Made by a program: the position numbers and the translations under genes. The notes beneath the pieces are model-generated. The model searched no databases and was not told the DNA's origin. It saw nothing but the letters and a program-made list of their open reading frames with translations. Shown here piece by piece: positions 22,131-34,898 of a stretch of 64,000 bases of DNA. The stretch spans positions 238,998,609 through 239,062,608 of the forward strand of contig CP136061.1 of assembly GCA_032622095.1 (NCBI GenBank), read 5' to 3'. Within the stretch, counting starts at the first letter, position 1; each line of letters begins with the position of its first letter. This DNA comes from Siphonodentalium dalli. Lineage: Eukaryota; Mollusca; Scaphopoda; Gadilida; Siphonodentaliidae.

Positions 22131-25100
22131 TTCTCCATAGATGTACGTTATAGTATATAAGTATAGGCCAGATAGTATTTCACCATAGATGCACGTTATA
22201 GTATATAAGTATAGGCCAGATAGATGCATGCACGTTATAGTATATAAGTATAGGCCCGATAGATGCACGTTATAGTATATAAGTATAGGCCCGATAGATG
22301 CACGTTATAGTATATAAGTATAGGCCCGATAGATGCACGTTATAGTATATAAGTATAGGCCAGATAGATGCACGTTATAGTATATAAGTATAGGCCAGAT
22401 AGATGCACGTTATAGTATATAAGTATAGGCCAGATAGATGCACGTTATAGTATATAAGTATAGGCCAGATAGATGCACGTTATAGTATATAAGTATAGGC
22501 CAGATAGATGCACGTTATAGTATATAAGTATAGGCCAGATAGATGCACGTTATAGTATATAAGTATAGGCCAGATAGATGCACGTTATAGTATATAAGTA
22601 CAGGCCAGATAGATGCACGTTATAGTATATAAGTATAGGCCAGATAGATGCACGTTATAGTATATAAGTATAGGCCAGATAGATGCACGTTATAGTATAT
22701 AAGTATAGGCCAGATAGATGCACGTTATAGTATATAAGTACAGGCCAGATAGATGCACGTTATAGTATATAAGTATAGGCCAGATAGATGCACGTTATAG
22801 TATATAAGTATAGGCCAGATAGATGCACGTTATAGTATATAAGTATAGGCCAGATAGATGCACGTTATAGTATATAAGTATAGGCCAGACAGATGCACGT
22901 TTTAGTATATAAGTATAGGCCCGATAGATGCACGTTATAGTATATAAGTATAGGCCAGATAGATGCACGTTATAGTATATAAGTATAGGCCAGATAGATG
23001 CACGTTATAGTATATAAGTATAGGCCAGATAGATGCACGTTATAGTATATAAGTATAGGCCAGATAGATGCACGTTATAGTATATAAGTATAGGCCAGAT
23101 AGATGCACGTTATAGTATATAAGTATAGGCCAGATAGATGCACGTTATAGTATATAAGTATAGGCCAGATAGATGCACGTTATAGTATATAAGTATAGGC
23201 CAGATAGATGCACGTTATAGTATATAAGTATAGGCCAGACAGATGCACGTTATAGTATATAAGTATAGGCCAGACAGATGCACGTTATAGTATATAAGTA
23301 TAGGCCAGATAGATGCACGTTATAGTATATAAGTATAGGCCAGATAGATGCACGTTATAGTATATAAGTATAGGCCAGATAGATGCACGTTATAGTATAT
23401 AAGTATAGGCCAGATAGATGCACGTTATAGTATATAAGTATAGGCCAGACAGATGCACGTTATAGTATATAAGTATAGGCCAGACAGATGCACGTTATAG
23501 TATATAAGTATAGGCCCGATAGATGCACGTTATAGTATATAAGTATAGGCCAGATAGATGCACGTTATAGTATATAAGTATAGGCCAGATAGATGCACGT
23601 TATAGTATATAAGTATAGGCCAGATAGATGCACGTTATAGTATATAAGTATAGGCCAGATAGATGCACGTTATAGTATATAAGTACAGGCCAGACAGATG
23701 CACGTTATAGTATATAAGTATAGGCCAGATAGATGCACGTTATAGTATATAAGTATAGGCCAGACAGATGCACGTTATAGTATATAAGTATAGGCCAGAT
23801 AGATGCACGTTATAGTATATAAGTATAGGCCAGATAGATGCACGTTATAGTATATAAGTATAGGCCAGATAGATGCACGTTATAGTATATAAGTATAGGC
23901 CAGATAGATGCACGTTATAGTATATAAGTATAGGCCAGATAGATGCACGTTATAGTATATAAGTATAGGCCAGATAGATGCACGTTATAGTATATAAGTA
24001 TAGGCCAGATAGATGCACGTTATAGTATATAAGTATAGGCCAGGTAGATGCACGTTATAGTATATAAGTATAGGCCAGACAGATGCACGTTATAGTATAT
24101 AAGTATAGGCCAGACAGATGCACGTTATAGTATATAAGTATAGGCCAGACAGATGCACGTTATAGTATATAAGTATAGGCCAGATAGATGCACGTTATAG
24201 TATATAAGTATAGGCCAGATAGATGCACGTTATAGTATATAAGTATAGGCCAGACAGATGCACGTTATAGTATATAAGTATAGGCCAGATAGATGCACGT
24301 TATAGTATATAAGTATAGGCCAGATAGATGCACGTTATAGTATATAAGTATAGGCCAGATAGATTCACGTTATAGTATATAAGTATAGGCCAGATAGATG
24401 CACGTTATAGTATATAAGTATAGGCCAGATAGATGCACGTTATAGTATATAAGTATAGGCCAGATAGATGCACGTTATAGTATATAAGTATAGGCCAGAT
24501 AGATGCACGTTATAGTATATAAGTATAGGCCAGACAGATGCACGTTATAGTATATAAGTATAGGCCAGATAGATGCACGTTATAGTATATAAGTATAGGC
24601 CAGATAGATGCACGTTATAGTATATAAGTATAGGCCAGACAGATGCACGTTATAGTATATAAGTATAGGCCAGACAGATGCACGTTATAGTATATAAGTA
24701 TAGGCCAGATAGATGCACGTTATAGTATATAAGTATAGGCCAGACAGATGCACGTTATAGTATATAAGTATAGGCCAGACAGATGCACGTTATAGTATAT
24801 AAGTATAGGCCAGATAGATGCACGTTATAGTATATAAGTATAGGCCAGATAGATGCACGTTATAGTATATAAGTATAGGCCAGATAGATGCACGTTATAG
24901 TATATAAGTATAGGCCAGATAGATGCACGTTATAGTATATAAGTATAGGCCAGATAGATGCACGTTATAGTATATAAGTATAGGCCAGATAGATGCACGT
25001 TATAGTATATAAGTATAGGCCAGACAGATGCACGTTATAGTATATAAGTATAGGCCAGATAGATGCACGTTATAGTATATAAGTATAGGCCAGATAGATG

Positions 25101-26632
25101 CACGTTATAGTATATAAGTATAGGCCAGATAGATGCACGTTATAGTATATAAGTATAGGCCAGACAGATGCACGTTATAGTATATAAGTATAGGCCAGAC
25201 AGATGCACGTTATAGTATATAAGTATAGGCCAGACAGATGCACGTTATAGTATATAAGTATAGGCCAGATAGATGCACGTTATAGTATATAAGTATAGGC
25301 CAGATAGATGCACGTTATAGTATATAAGTATAGGCCAGACAGATGCACGTTATAGTATATAAGTATAGGCCAGATAGATGCACGTTATAGTATATAAGTA
25401 TAGGCCAGACAGATGCACGTTATAGTATATAAGTATAGGCCAGATAGATGCACGTTATAGTATATAAGTATAGGCCAGACAGATGCACGTTATAGTATAT
25501 AAGTATAGGCCAGACAGATGCACGTTATAGTATATAAGTATAGGCCAGACAGATGCACGTTATAGTATATAAGTATAGGCCAGATAGATGCACGTTATAG
25601 TATATAAGTATAGGCCAGACAGATGCACGTTATAGTATATAAGTATAGGCCAGATAGATGCACGTTATAGTATATAAGTATAGGCCAGACAGATGCACGT
25701 TATAGTATATAAGTATAGGCCAGACAGATGCACGTTATAGTATATAAGTATAGGCCAGATAGATGCACGTTATAGTATATAAGTATAGGCCAGACAGATG
25801 CACGTTATAGTATATAAGTATAGGCCAGATAGATGCACGTTATAGTATATAAGTATAGGCCAGACAGATGCACGTTATAGTATATAAGTATAGGCCAGAC
25901 AGATGCACGTTATAGTATATAAGTATAGGCCAGATAGATGCACGTTATAGTATATAAGTATAGGCCAGATAGATGCACGTTATAGTATATAAGTATAGGC
26001 CAGATAGATGCACGTTATAGTATATAAGTATAGGCCCGATAGATGCACGTTATAGTATATAAGTATAGGCCCGATAGATGCACGTTATAGTATATAAGTA
26101 TAGGCCAGATAGATGCACGTTATAGTATATAAGTATAGGCCCGATAGATGCACGTTATAGTATATAAGTATAGGCCAGATAGATGCACGTTATAGTATAT
26201 AAGTATAGGCTAGATAGATGCACGTTATAGTATATAAGTATAGGCCAGATAGATGCACGTTATAGTATATAAGTACAGGTCAGATATTATTTCACCATAG
26301 ATGCACGTTATAGTATATAAGTATAGGCCAGATAGATGTACGTTATAGTATATAAGTATAGGCCAGATATTATTTCACCATAGATGCACGTTATAGTATA
26401 TAAGTATAGGCCAGATAGATGCACGTTATAGTATATAAGTATAGGCCCGATAGATGCACGTTATAGTATATAAGTATAGGCCCGATAGATGCACGTTATA
26501 GTATATAAGTATAGGCCAGATAGATGCACGTTATAGTATATAAGTATAGGCCCGATAGATGCACGTTATAGTATATAAGTATAGGCCAGATAGATGCACG
26601 TTATAGTATATAAGTACAGGTCAGATATTCAG
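22131..26632. repeat. 35-bp satellite array, ~127 units
   Basis: The unit contains GCACGTTATAGTATATAAG and TATAGGCCAGAT. From 22231 to 26256 unit starts keep exact 35-bp spacing (116 units, no indels). The first unit pair and three junctions near the right edge (26256, 26339, and before 26387) use a 48-bp form carrying 'tatttcaccatag'; one 39-bp unit occurs at 22192. Variants are mainly CCAGAT, CCAGAC and CCCGAT. The right end (26387-26632) nearly repeats the variant order of 26020-26290, suggesting a block duplication. There are no spacers and no open frame. Confidence 0.97.
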
Positions 26633-26639
26633 TCATATC

Positions 26640-27014
26640 GGTACCAATATAAATGGAGCGAAGATCCCGTATGCTTATGAGAAAAGTGTCCCACAACAGT
26701 ACAACTCTACAAAATTTCTATTGGAAAACGGGAGTTAAAAAAGTTTTTGGGTTCGAACTGTCCAACTGATGGCCATTTCAGACCAACACTTTGACCAAAA
26801 ATAGACATATAACTTTATATGTTGGTCTAAAAAAAATTTAAATTTAAAATAGCTGGGTACCCAACTGGACGAAAGGGGCTGACAGTGACCATTTCAGCCA
26901 TATTGACTGGTATCTGTGTCTCAAAATTATCATTTTATACCTCTGACTGAATACTTAGAGTTGAGGCAAGAAAATACACCATAGTTATCTAAGCGATGTT
27001 GTGCATGATGTCTG
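26640..27014. other. Unique flank of the satellite
   Basis: No gene is recognised. It contains phrases (ccaactgatggccatttcag, ttttgaccaaaaat) shared with the GGGACGTGGC/poly-C elements that follow, so it may be a diverged copy. Confidence 0.4.
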
Positions 27015-27372
27015 GCATATTAGCAGGGACTTGCCTATAGGGTGTCCCCGTTTGAGGGTGTCCACCTTAATATTTCAAACACTATACCCCCCCCCCCACG
27101 GTTGAACCAGAGAAACTCCCATGTTCGCAGAATTCCATTTGCACCCCAACTTAACAACTGGTACCTCTGGAAAGCTCTCCAACTGTTGGAAATTTCCAAC
27201 CTGACACCCCCTAAAGGTTGGAAAAAATCCAACTGATGGCCATTTCAGACACCAACATTTTGACAAAAATATGCTACCGTTGGTCTAAAAAGTCCCCACT
27301 AATTACTTGTTTGAAAATCAAACAACGAGAACAATTCCAAGCTCCCCTAGCTGTCGCCCCACGTCCCTGCAT
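27015..27372 (+). mobile_element. GGGACGTGGC-family element, short copy
   Basis: It runs from 'gggtgtccccgtttgagg' through a 10-bp poly-C run and 'ggttgaaccag' to 'gtcgccccacgtccctgc'. The family's right end is preserved and its left end is eroded. Open frames on both strands here are low-complexity by-products. Confidence 0.6.
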
Positions 27373-28077
27373 ATTAGGCGTAGACAGTTTGAACGCAATT
27401 AAGTTAATGGTTGATATAATACCATAAACGTCCGGTCTCTCCGCACAAATAGAGGATGCTCAATATATCCTGTTTCACGATCATCTTGTCACGACGGAAT
27501 CATCTTGTGGGAACATCATGACACCACCCACATTAGTTCTAAACGAAGCCATGTGCCATATTAGACATCTTCAGTTAGACGTACATATATATATATGTAT
27601 ACACCTTAGCAGAATGAGGTTCCCAGAGGGTGAATTTGGTGATGCTAGCCCGCTGTGCGGGATAGCATCACTAAATTCACCCTCTGGGAACCTCATTCTG
27701 CAAATGACAGGCTCACTATTTCAAGGCTTGAGTTCGGATAATGCATCTTTAATGACCATGTCATCTAAGGGGAATTGTGGGCAAACGACAATTCAATGAC
27801 GTTTATAACTTTATTCGTTTTTCTTCTTCAAATTTTCGAGAGTGTGTCCCCTGGGATTCTGATGATTCGTGTTCAAAGCAGCAGAACCATTCGATTCATT
27901 AAAGGATACGGATCACTATCATTTCCTGATATGGGGTCCAGCATTATCTGATTAAACGGTCGCTTTCTCAAGGTAACCCTTTCTGTACTAAATACTCAGT
28001 GTTGTTCATAGTTCTCGCAGAAAATGCTCGGGTAATAATTTCAACAAACGGAACATTTCACATCACTGAATGTGAAC
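27373..28077. other. Unique stretch containing one long hairpin
   Basis: Apart from the 93-bp hairpin annotated separately at 27609-27701, this is ordinary AT-rich sequence with no recognised gene. Confidence 0.4.
27609..27701. mobile_element. Hairpin element B1 (GCAGAATGAGGTTCCCAGAG)
   Basis: Two ~42-bp arms, GCAGAATGAGGTTCCCAGAG...GATGCTAGCCCG and its reverse complement, meet at a tiny loop, giving a nearly perfect 93-bp palindrome. Longer relatives occur at 44318, 51615, 59580 and 63244, where this hairpin is the central part of a MITE-like element. Confidence 0.8.
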
Positions 28078-29795
28078 AGGGACGTGACTAGACTCACTAG
28101 AGGGTCTCCGTTAGGGGTGTCCACTTTGGGGAATTCCAACTACACCCCCCCCCCCCCTTGAATCCGACCAAATTAAAGTTTTACATAATTCCATTTGCAC
28201 CCCACCTTGTTTCACCTCAGTGCTCAGGCCTAATAGCATATATATTCATAAACCATGGTTATATATACCCGGTATGAGAACATTAAGATATTTTTGAAAC
28301 TGAAAATTGCATAAATCCTAACATCTAGTGGTCCAACTCCAGACAAATGCACACGACTACGGACAAGAGACAAGGACACACCAGGTCGACCATGGTTGAT
28401 GAGACGTGGCGACATGTGGGGTGTGGGGGTGTCTCACCCCCCCCCCCAACTTTGGTCAAAATTTTCAACAGTTGGAAATTTCATACCTGACACAACATTA
28501 GTTGGAAATTTCATACGAACAATAGGTTGAAAATGTTCTTGTAGTTTGATTTTCAAACAATTTATTGGGGGCAATTTATTGTTTTTGGACCAATATTTGC
28601 ATATTTTCCTTCTTTTGGTAAAATGTTTGGACTTAAATGGCCATAAGTTAGAAATTTTCCAACCTTATGGGGTATCAGGTTGGAAATTTCCAACACATTT
28701 CCATGGTCGGCCCGGTGTGTCATTGTCCCTCCCCCGTGGCCAATAAAAAACTGCTAATTAGATTAAGAAAACAATATTTTACTACATTTGGTTAAAATTG
28801 TCGACTGAAATGGTCATTAGTTGGAAAAATTTCCAAACTAAAGGAGAGTATGAGGTTTGAAATTTCCAACACTAGGAAAGCTTGAGGTCAGTCTAGATGC
28901 TAGGATTTTGGCGATTTTCTTGTTTAGTTTTCAAAATTTTCTCACACCGGGCCGAACAACTATGGTCGGCTCCGTGTCTCCTGGCCTATTGCCCGTAGTC
29001 GTGTGCATTTGCCTGGAGATGTTAGGATTTGTGCAATTTGATATTATACTATCATACCGGGTTATATAGATAGAACCATGGTTTATAAATAGGCCATTAG
29101 GCCTGTGAACACTTAGGTGAAATGAGGGAATGAAATTATGCAAAACCTTTGGTCTGATTTGAAGGGGTGTTTTGGTTTGGTTCAAGGGGGGGGGGGTGGG
29201 TTGCAAATGGAATTATGCAAAACATTGTCTCTGGTCTGATTCAAGTGCAGTTGGAATTATCAAGGTGGACACCCCCCGAACTGATACCCTCTAGCCACGT
29301 CCCTGCATGGTTGTTCGGCCCGGTGTGAGAAAATTTTGAAAACTAAACAAGAAAATCGCCAAATTCTGGCATCTAGACTGGCCTCAAGCTTTCATAGTGT
29401 TGGAAATTTCAAACCTCATACTCGCCCTTATAGGTTGTAAATTTCTCCAACTGATGACCTTTTCAGTCCACAATTTTGACCAAATGTAGTAAAATGTTGT
29501 TTTCTTAAACTAATTAGCAGTTTTCTATTGGCCATGGGAGAGGGACCATGACATAAAATGTTGAAATCTGAACAAGGAAATCACATGCAAATTATGCAAA
29601 TATTGGTCCAAAAACAATAAATTCTCCCCAATAAATTGTTTGAAAATCAAACTACAAGAACATTTTCAACCTATTGTTGGTGTGTATTTGGCAACTAATG
29701 TTGTGTCAGGTATGAAATTTCCAACTGTTGAAAATTTTGACCAATGTTGGGGGGGGGGTGACACACCACCCAAACCCCCTGTCGCCACGTCCCTG
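28078..29795. repeat. Two inverted GGGACGTGGC-family elements forming a fold-back
   Basis: The left copy starts CAGGGACGTGACTAGAC (28078) and runs to about 28960. The right copy is in reverse, ending GCCACGTCCCTG at 29795, with another internal end at 29296-29307. Shared phrases read in opposite directions include 'ttcaacagttggaaatttc', 'tgatttccttg' and 'cgggccgaacaac' with its complement. Poly-C/G runs sit at corresponding places (28146, 28440, 29187, 29748). Non-coding. Confidence 0.7.
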
Positions 29796-29906
29796 AATAT
29801 GAATCCTTCTGAACTTGTATTATCATTCAGTATGCCTGTCGCCTACTTACACTTCCTGAACACCACTCCAGGTTATTACTGGGTCATTCCAATATATATT
29901 TTTTAA

Positions 29907-30384
29907 AGGTACTCAATCCGATAAAACTCCTCTCAATTACTATTTCAATGGCTTCGGGGTCAAACATATTTGATTCGAGTCGAGGAAGTCACACATCAAT
30001 GCTCAGATTTGTTAGATATCGATTTTAGAAATCTATTATTTTTCATTATCGGGAATTCTTTCTGGCACAGAAGACAGTCAAAATTTCGTTATTATTACCA
30101 CTTGATTATAGAGTTATCCATCCTTGTCTGTTTGAATAGAGTTTTGGCGTAAAATCTCGAGCAGGTTACCAAATTGACGGCAGTTATTAGTACTCATCTC
30201 GAGCAATTAACAAATTTCAAAAATCAATATCTAATAACTCTGAGCTTTGTTTGATGGGTTCCTCGACTCGAATCAAATATTTTTTACCCCTAAAGCCAAA
30301 GAAATAGTAATATAGGACCCTCTGATCGGATTGTTGTTGTTGGAATCTGTTGAGATGGGGACCCTCTTTACGGATTGAGTACCT
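29907..30384. mobile_element. TTAA-site element with AGGTACTCAATCCG ends
   Basis: TTAA (29903-29906 and 30385-30388) flanks a 478-bp insert with perfect 14-bp inverted ends, AGGTACTCAATCCG ... CGGATTGAGTACCT. Inside, 'gattcgagtcgagg' and 'ctcgactcgaatc' pair as inner inverted repeats. TTAA duplication points to the piggyBac or Kolobok superfamily. No transposase is present. Confidence 0.82.
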
Positions 30385-30419
30385 TTAAACTGAGTCCGAG
30401 AACATATAGAACGGATTAA

Positions 30420-30640
30420 AAGATCGTGGCGAATCTGAAAACTGCTGAAGGCTTAACCCCCTCTGGCACCCAGAATGCAACAGAATTCAACAAAAACATG
30501 TCCACAGTTTATTACACCGGATAAGTTGATAATACAATGTTTTGGAGCTTCCTCTTTCAAATGGTATATAATATGGCATATATTTTATATAAAGTAATCT
30601 GGGGGTTCGGAAATTAAGTGGGCCTTTAAACCATTGAAAA
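30420..30640. repeat. Partial copy of a repeat also at 40745-41175 (inverted)
   Basis: 'gtccacagtttattacacc' and 'ggagcttcctctttcaaatg' here read in reverse complement at 40749-40827. 'aattaagtgggcctttaaa' (30613-30631) resembles 'aattaagtgagcctttaag' (41155-41173). Confidence 0.65.
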
Positions 30641-30919
30641 CGTGTGTATATGATGGACTGGTGCTTCATAGGGTCTGTCGGTTTATGGCACAATTTGGCA
30701 TAAAAAATGTCAGAAGCAGAATTCAAAAATAAATACACTAACAAATGTCTAACATATAACGGAACAAGTTACAAACAGACGCGCCAGATAAATATCTATT
30801 GTTTTCAATACGTCAGGTCATACTCATAAATATTTTCAGCTCTGTAAACTTTTGCTCCGCATGCATATTTGTATGGATATCCAATTCAAAATCGGTCACT
30901 TGATCTCCCCCTTAAGGAA

Positions 30920-30920
<1 letters not shown>

Positions 30921-30959
<39 letters not shown>
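30921..30959. repeat. (TA)n microsatellite
   Basis: About 19 uninterrupted TA dinucleotides. The 60-85-codon frames crossing it encode only Tyr-Ile repeats and are not genes. Confidence 0.95.
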
Positions 30960-30961
<2 letters not shown>

Positions 30962-31145
30962 CAACAAAATGTCATCACGGGAGAGTTTAGAGCCCACAGA
31001 CTACTTTGTATGGTTTCACTATACTCAAAAGTATAGATGTTATTCGTGTGTGCATGGCATATATATATAGATCTCCATACGTCTTCCGACTCAATAATAT
31101 CGATAAAGAGATACCTGATCGGTAAGTACAACTGTTCCATACATA

Positions 31146-31460
31146 GAGGATCTCACATGAGTTTCTATTTTATACGGAATTTATCAACCGAGTTCACTAA
31201 ATTCGATTTGAGCCGAGGTTTACCGAGGCTCAAATAGAATTTAGAGGACGAGGTTGATAAATTACGTATAAAATAGGACGAGTGTGAGATACCTTTTATC
31301 ACATGATCAAATAAACCCGAAGCAACGCGAAATATTCACCGAAAACAACAATCATAAACTACAGCGATCGCAAGTTATTTGAAGAACGCCGTGACGTCAT
31401 CGCACGCGCTGATATTAAACGTGTCTATTACCGATAATTATGAAACTGCTATTATGGCCA
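31146..31460. repeat. Palindromic element, sister copy at 51010-51300
   Basis: The arms 'gatctcacatgagtttct' (from 31149) and 'gtgagatacc' (31282-31291), with 'tttatcaaccgag' and 'gaggttgataaat' inside, fold around ccgaggtttaccgagg. Right of it, 'cacatgatcaaataaac' to 'gtgacgtcatcgcacgcgc' also recurs inverted at 51020-51160. Probably the end region of a fold-back transposon. Confidence 0.65.
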
Positions 31461-31669
31461 AATTATGTGATAAAGTAGGTTACACCGAACTAAATTGTTT
31501 GTTTCCACCCGCGGGCGATGATTCTGTAACATTTGGTAACGTTATATGGGAAATAACTTATGTCGGGCCACCTACATAATTATGGAAAGACAGATTTAGT
31601 TACTCGCACATATGTCCATGTGCCTGAGTATGGCAAGCCAAACCGCTATTTAATATTAATTTTACTTAA

Positions 31670-32261
31670 AGGGGTACTGTACCCAAGATGTTGTTGTTGG
31701 TTTCTATAATCCCCGAGTCGGAGAATAAGGTAACAACTTTTCTATTTTTTGAAAGTCTCTTGAGTACGAAGTATTGTTACGGATGGCAAATTTACCGGAA
31801 TGCAAAAATACAAATTGTCGTTGTCGAGTAATTTTTGTAAAGTTTTCAACCAAATGAATCAAATAAAAATTATATTATATGCTTAGTAGTCCCATATACT
31901 CATTTAAGTTAGTGTACCGTCACTAGTCAATGAGTGGCTTGGGTTTTCTCCCCGTATAAGCATAATGTTTCAAACGATCGTGTGTGCAATTGTTTTCCTA
32001 ATCCGGTATCCCTCAATTATAATTTGATTACGTTTTGTACACGGAAATTCGAATTTTAAGAGACGCCATTTTATGGCTGGAGCCATAAAATCAATTTATA
32101 TTAAATTATTAACTTTTAAATTATTAAATTGTAAGATAGCCTATTAACCTGAGCGTTTACAGAATACATCTTCGACTCAAATTACTTATATTTCTATATA
32201 GTATCGATAATAGATTGTTGTTATCACCGGGAATTTATTGAAAATGGCGTACAGTACCCCT
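31670..32261 (+). mobile_element. TTAA-site element K1 (AGGGGTACTG ends)
   Basis: A 592-bp insert between TTAA at 31666-31669 and 32262-32265. Its ends are AGGGGTACTGTAC ... GTACAGTACCCCT. The flanks rejoin to ATTTTACTTAAGTAAAATAA, the host palindrome. Non-autonomous. Confidence 0.85.
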
Positions 32262-32336
32262 TTAAGTAAAATAAAAGTACACTTTATTTTACTTAAGTGA
32301 AATAAAGCGCCATCTACATGGTTTTATTTTACTTAA

Positions 32337-32928
32337 AGGGGTAGTGTACGCCATTTTCAATAAATTCCCGGTGATAACAACGATCTATTATCGATACTAT
32401 ATAGAAATATAAGTAATTTGAGTCGAAGATGTATTCTGTAAACGCTCAGGTTAATAGGCTATCTTAAAATTTAATAATTTAAAAGTTAATAATTTAATAT
32501 AAATTGATTTTATGGCTCCAGCCATAAAATGGCGTCTCTTAAAATTGGAATTTCCGTGTACAAAACGTAATCAAATTATAATTGAGGGATACTGGATTAA
32601 TAAAACAATTGCACACACGATCGTTTGAAACATTATGCTTATACGGGGAGAAAACCCAAGCCACTCATTGACCAGTGACCATACACTAACTTAAATGAGT
32701 ATATGGGACTACTAAGCATATAATATAATGTTTATTTGATTCATTTGGTTGAAAACTGTACAAAAATTACTCGACAACGACAATTTGTATTTTTGCATTC
32801 CGGTAAATTTGCCATCCGTAACAATACTTCGTACTCAACAGACTTTCAAAAAATGGAAAAGTTGTTACCTTATTCTCCGACTCGGGGATTATAGAAACCA
32901 ACAACAACATCTTGGGTACAGTACCCCT
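32337..32928 (-). mobile_element. TTAA-site element K2, opposite orientation to K1
   Basis: 592 bp, the reverse complement of K1 with few differences (for example the left end AGGGGTAGTG). Left TTAA at 32333-32336. The right TTAA at 32929-32932 is shared with K3. Confidence 0.85.
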
Positions 32929-32932
32929 TTAA

Positions 32933-33563
32933 AGGGGTACTGTACACAAAGATAGGAGATTTTTTGTATTTACTCCCATTGAAATAACTTTCAAGTTAGA
33001 TTGTGTTCGTGTTATATGAGTTTCGTATAAACCTAATTTAGCGAAGAAAATATTGATCTTGGAAACAAAAATATTACGATTTCAAACTAGGCGCCATGTT
33101 TTTGACCTTCACCGGAGAACACTCAGGTCGCAGGAAGAACCGGAAGTTCATTGCTCACAGCTTCGATTGATGCATTCAATCTCTTCCATCGAACAATCTC
33201 ACTCCCTATAAAATACTTGACGCTTTATGACTCTTGTTTCTTTCTCCTTTTTTCCGAATCAGTCTTTTGCAGGTAACATGTTTTGTTTGCAACTCAATAA
33301 TGTTCGCGAACGGCCGTCGATAAAAGACACGCAACATATGCGATTTCAAGAACGGTAACTCGTAATGGCATAATTCTCCATTTTATGACTCCAGCCATAA
33401 ATGAATTTATATTAAATAATTCAATTTTACTTTTACGATAGCCTGTTAACCGGAACGTTTTCAGTAGACATCGTCGACTCAAATTAGTTATTTTATAATA
33501 TAATATTCATATTAGATCGCTATTGTCACCGGGAATTTATTGAAATTGGGGTACAGTACCCCT
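32933..33563 (+). mobile_element. TTAA-site element K3, tandem to K2 and diverged inside
   Basis: 631 bp from AGGGGTACTGTACAC to GTACAGTACCCCT, followed by TTAA (33564-33567). Its last ~200 bp resemble K1, but the left two-thirds (with 'aactaggcgccatg') differ, so this is a distinct subfamily. It sits head-to-tail against K2 with one TTAA between them, meaning one element inserted at the edge of the other. Confidence 0.8.
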
Positions 33564-33598
33564 TTAAGTAAAATAAAATGACACTTTATTTTACTTAA

Positions 33599-34190
33599 AG
33601 GGATACTGTACCCAACATGTTGTTGTTGGTTTCTATAGTCTCCGAGTCGGAGAATAAGGTAACAATTTTTCCATTATTTGAAAGTCTGTTGAGTACGAAG
33701 TAGTGTTAAGGATGGAAAATTTACGGAATGCAAAAATACAAATTGTCGTTGTCGAGTAATTTTTGTACAGTTTTCAACCAAATGAATCAAATAAAAGTTA
33801 TATTATATGCATACTAGTCACATATACTCATTTAAGTTATTGTATCATCACTAGTCAGTGAGTGGCTTGAGTTTTCTCCTCGTATCATCATAATGTTCAA
33901 ACGATCGTGAGTGCGATCGGTTTACAAATCCAGTATCCCTCAATTACTTTATTTGATTACGTCATGTACACGGGAATTCGTAATTTAATTGACGCCATTT
34001 TATGGCTCCAGTCATAAATTCAATTTATATCAAATTATTAACTTTTAAATTATTAAATTTTAAGATAGCCTATTAACCTGAGCGTTTACAGAATACATCT
34101 TCGACTCAAATTATTTATGTTTCTATATATTATCGATAATAGATCGTTGTTATCACCTGAAATTTAATGAAAATGGCGTACAGTACCCCT
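33599..34190 (+). mobile_element. TTAA-site element K4
   Basis: 592 bp, the same orientation as K1 and similar throughout, between TTAA at 33595-33598 and 34191-34194. The left terminus reads AGGGATACTG. The flanking host sequence is again ATTTTACTTAA / TTAAGTAAAAT. Confidence 0.85.
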
Positions 34191-34305
34191 TTAAGTAAAA
34201 TAAAATGACATTTTATTTTACTTAAGTAAAATTAAAACGCACACTAATTTTACTTAAGTGAAATAAAATTACCATTATGTTACGCCCTTTTTTTATTTTA
34301 CTTAA

Positions 34306-34898
34306 AGGGGTACTGTACGCCATTTTCATTAAATTTCCGGTCATAACAACGATCTAATATCGATAATATATAGAAACATAAGTAATTTGAGTCGAAGATG
34401 TATTCTGTAAACGCTCAGGTTAATAGGCTATCTTAAAATTCAATAATTTAAAAGTTAATAATTTGATATAAATTGAATTTATGACTGGAGCCATAAAATG
34501 GCGTCGACTAAATTACGAATTTCCGTGTACACGAAGTAATCAAATAAAGTAATTGAGGGATACTGGATTGTTAAACTGATCGCACACACGATCGCTTAAA
34601 ATATTATGATGATACGGGGAGAACACTCAAGCCACTCACTGACTAGTGACGATACAATAACTTAAATGAGAATATGGGACTAGTATGCATATAATATAAC
34701 TTTAATTTATTCATTTGGTTGAAAACTGTACAAAAATTACTCGACAACGACAATTTGTATTTTTGCATTCCGGTAAATTTGCCATCCGTAACACTACTTC
34801 GTACTCAACAGACTTTCAAATAATGAAAAAATTGTTACCTGATTCTCCGACTCGGAGACTATAGAAACCAACAACAACATTTGGCGTACAGTACCCCT
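34306..34898 (-). mobile_element. TTAA-site element K5
   Basis: 593 bp, the reverse orientation relative to K1, between TTAA at 34302-34305 and 34899-34902. It is inserted in another TTTTACTTAAGTAAAA palindrome. Confidence 0.85.

Noticed and set aside
22131-26632. CRISPR-like array of short regular repeats
   Set aside because: Units are contiguous at 35 bp with no unique spacers, no cas genes are nearby, and the surroundings are clearly eukaryotic. It is a satellite.
26738-26770. tRNA-like 'gggttcgaactg' phrase
   Set aside because: It resembles a T-arm, but no matching acceptor stem, D-arm or anticodon arm can be folded around it.
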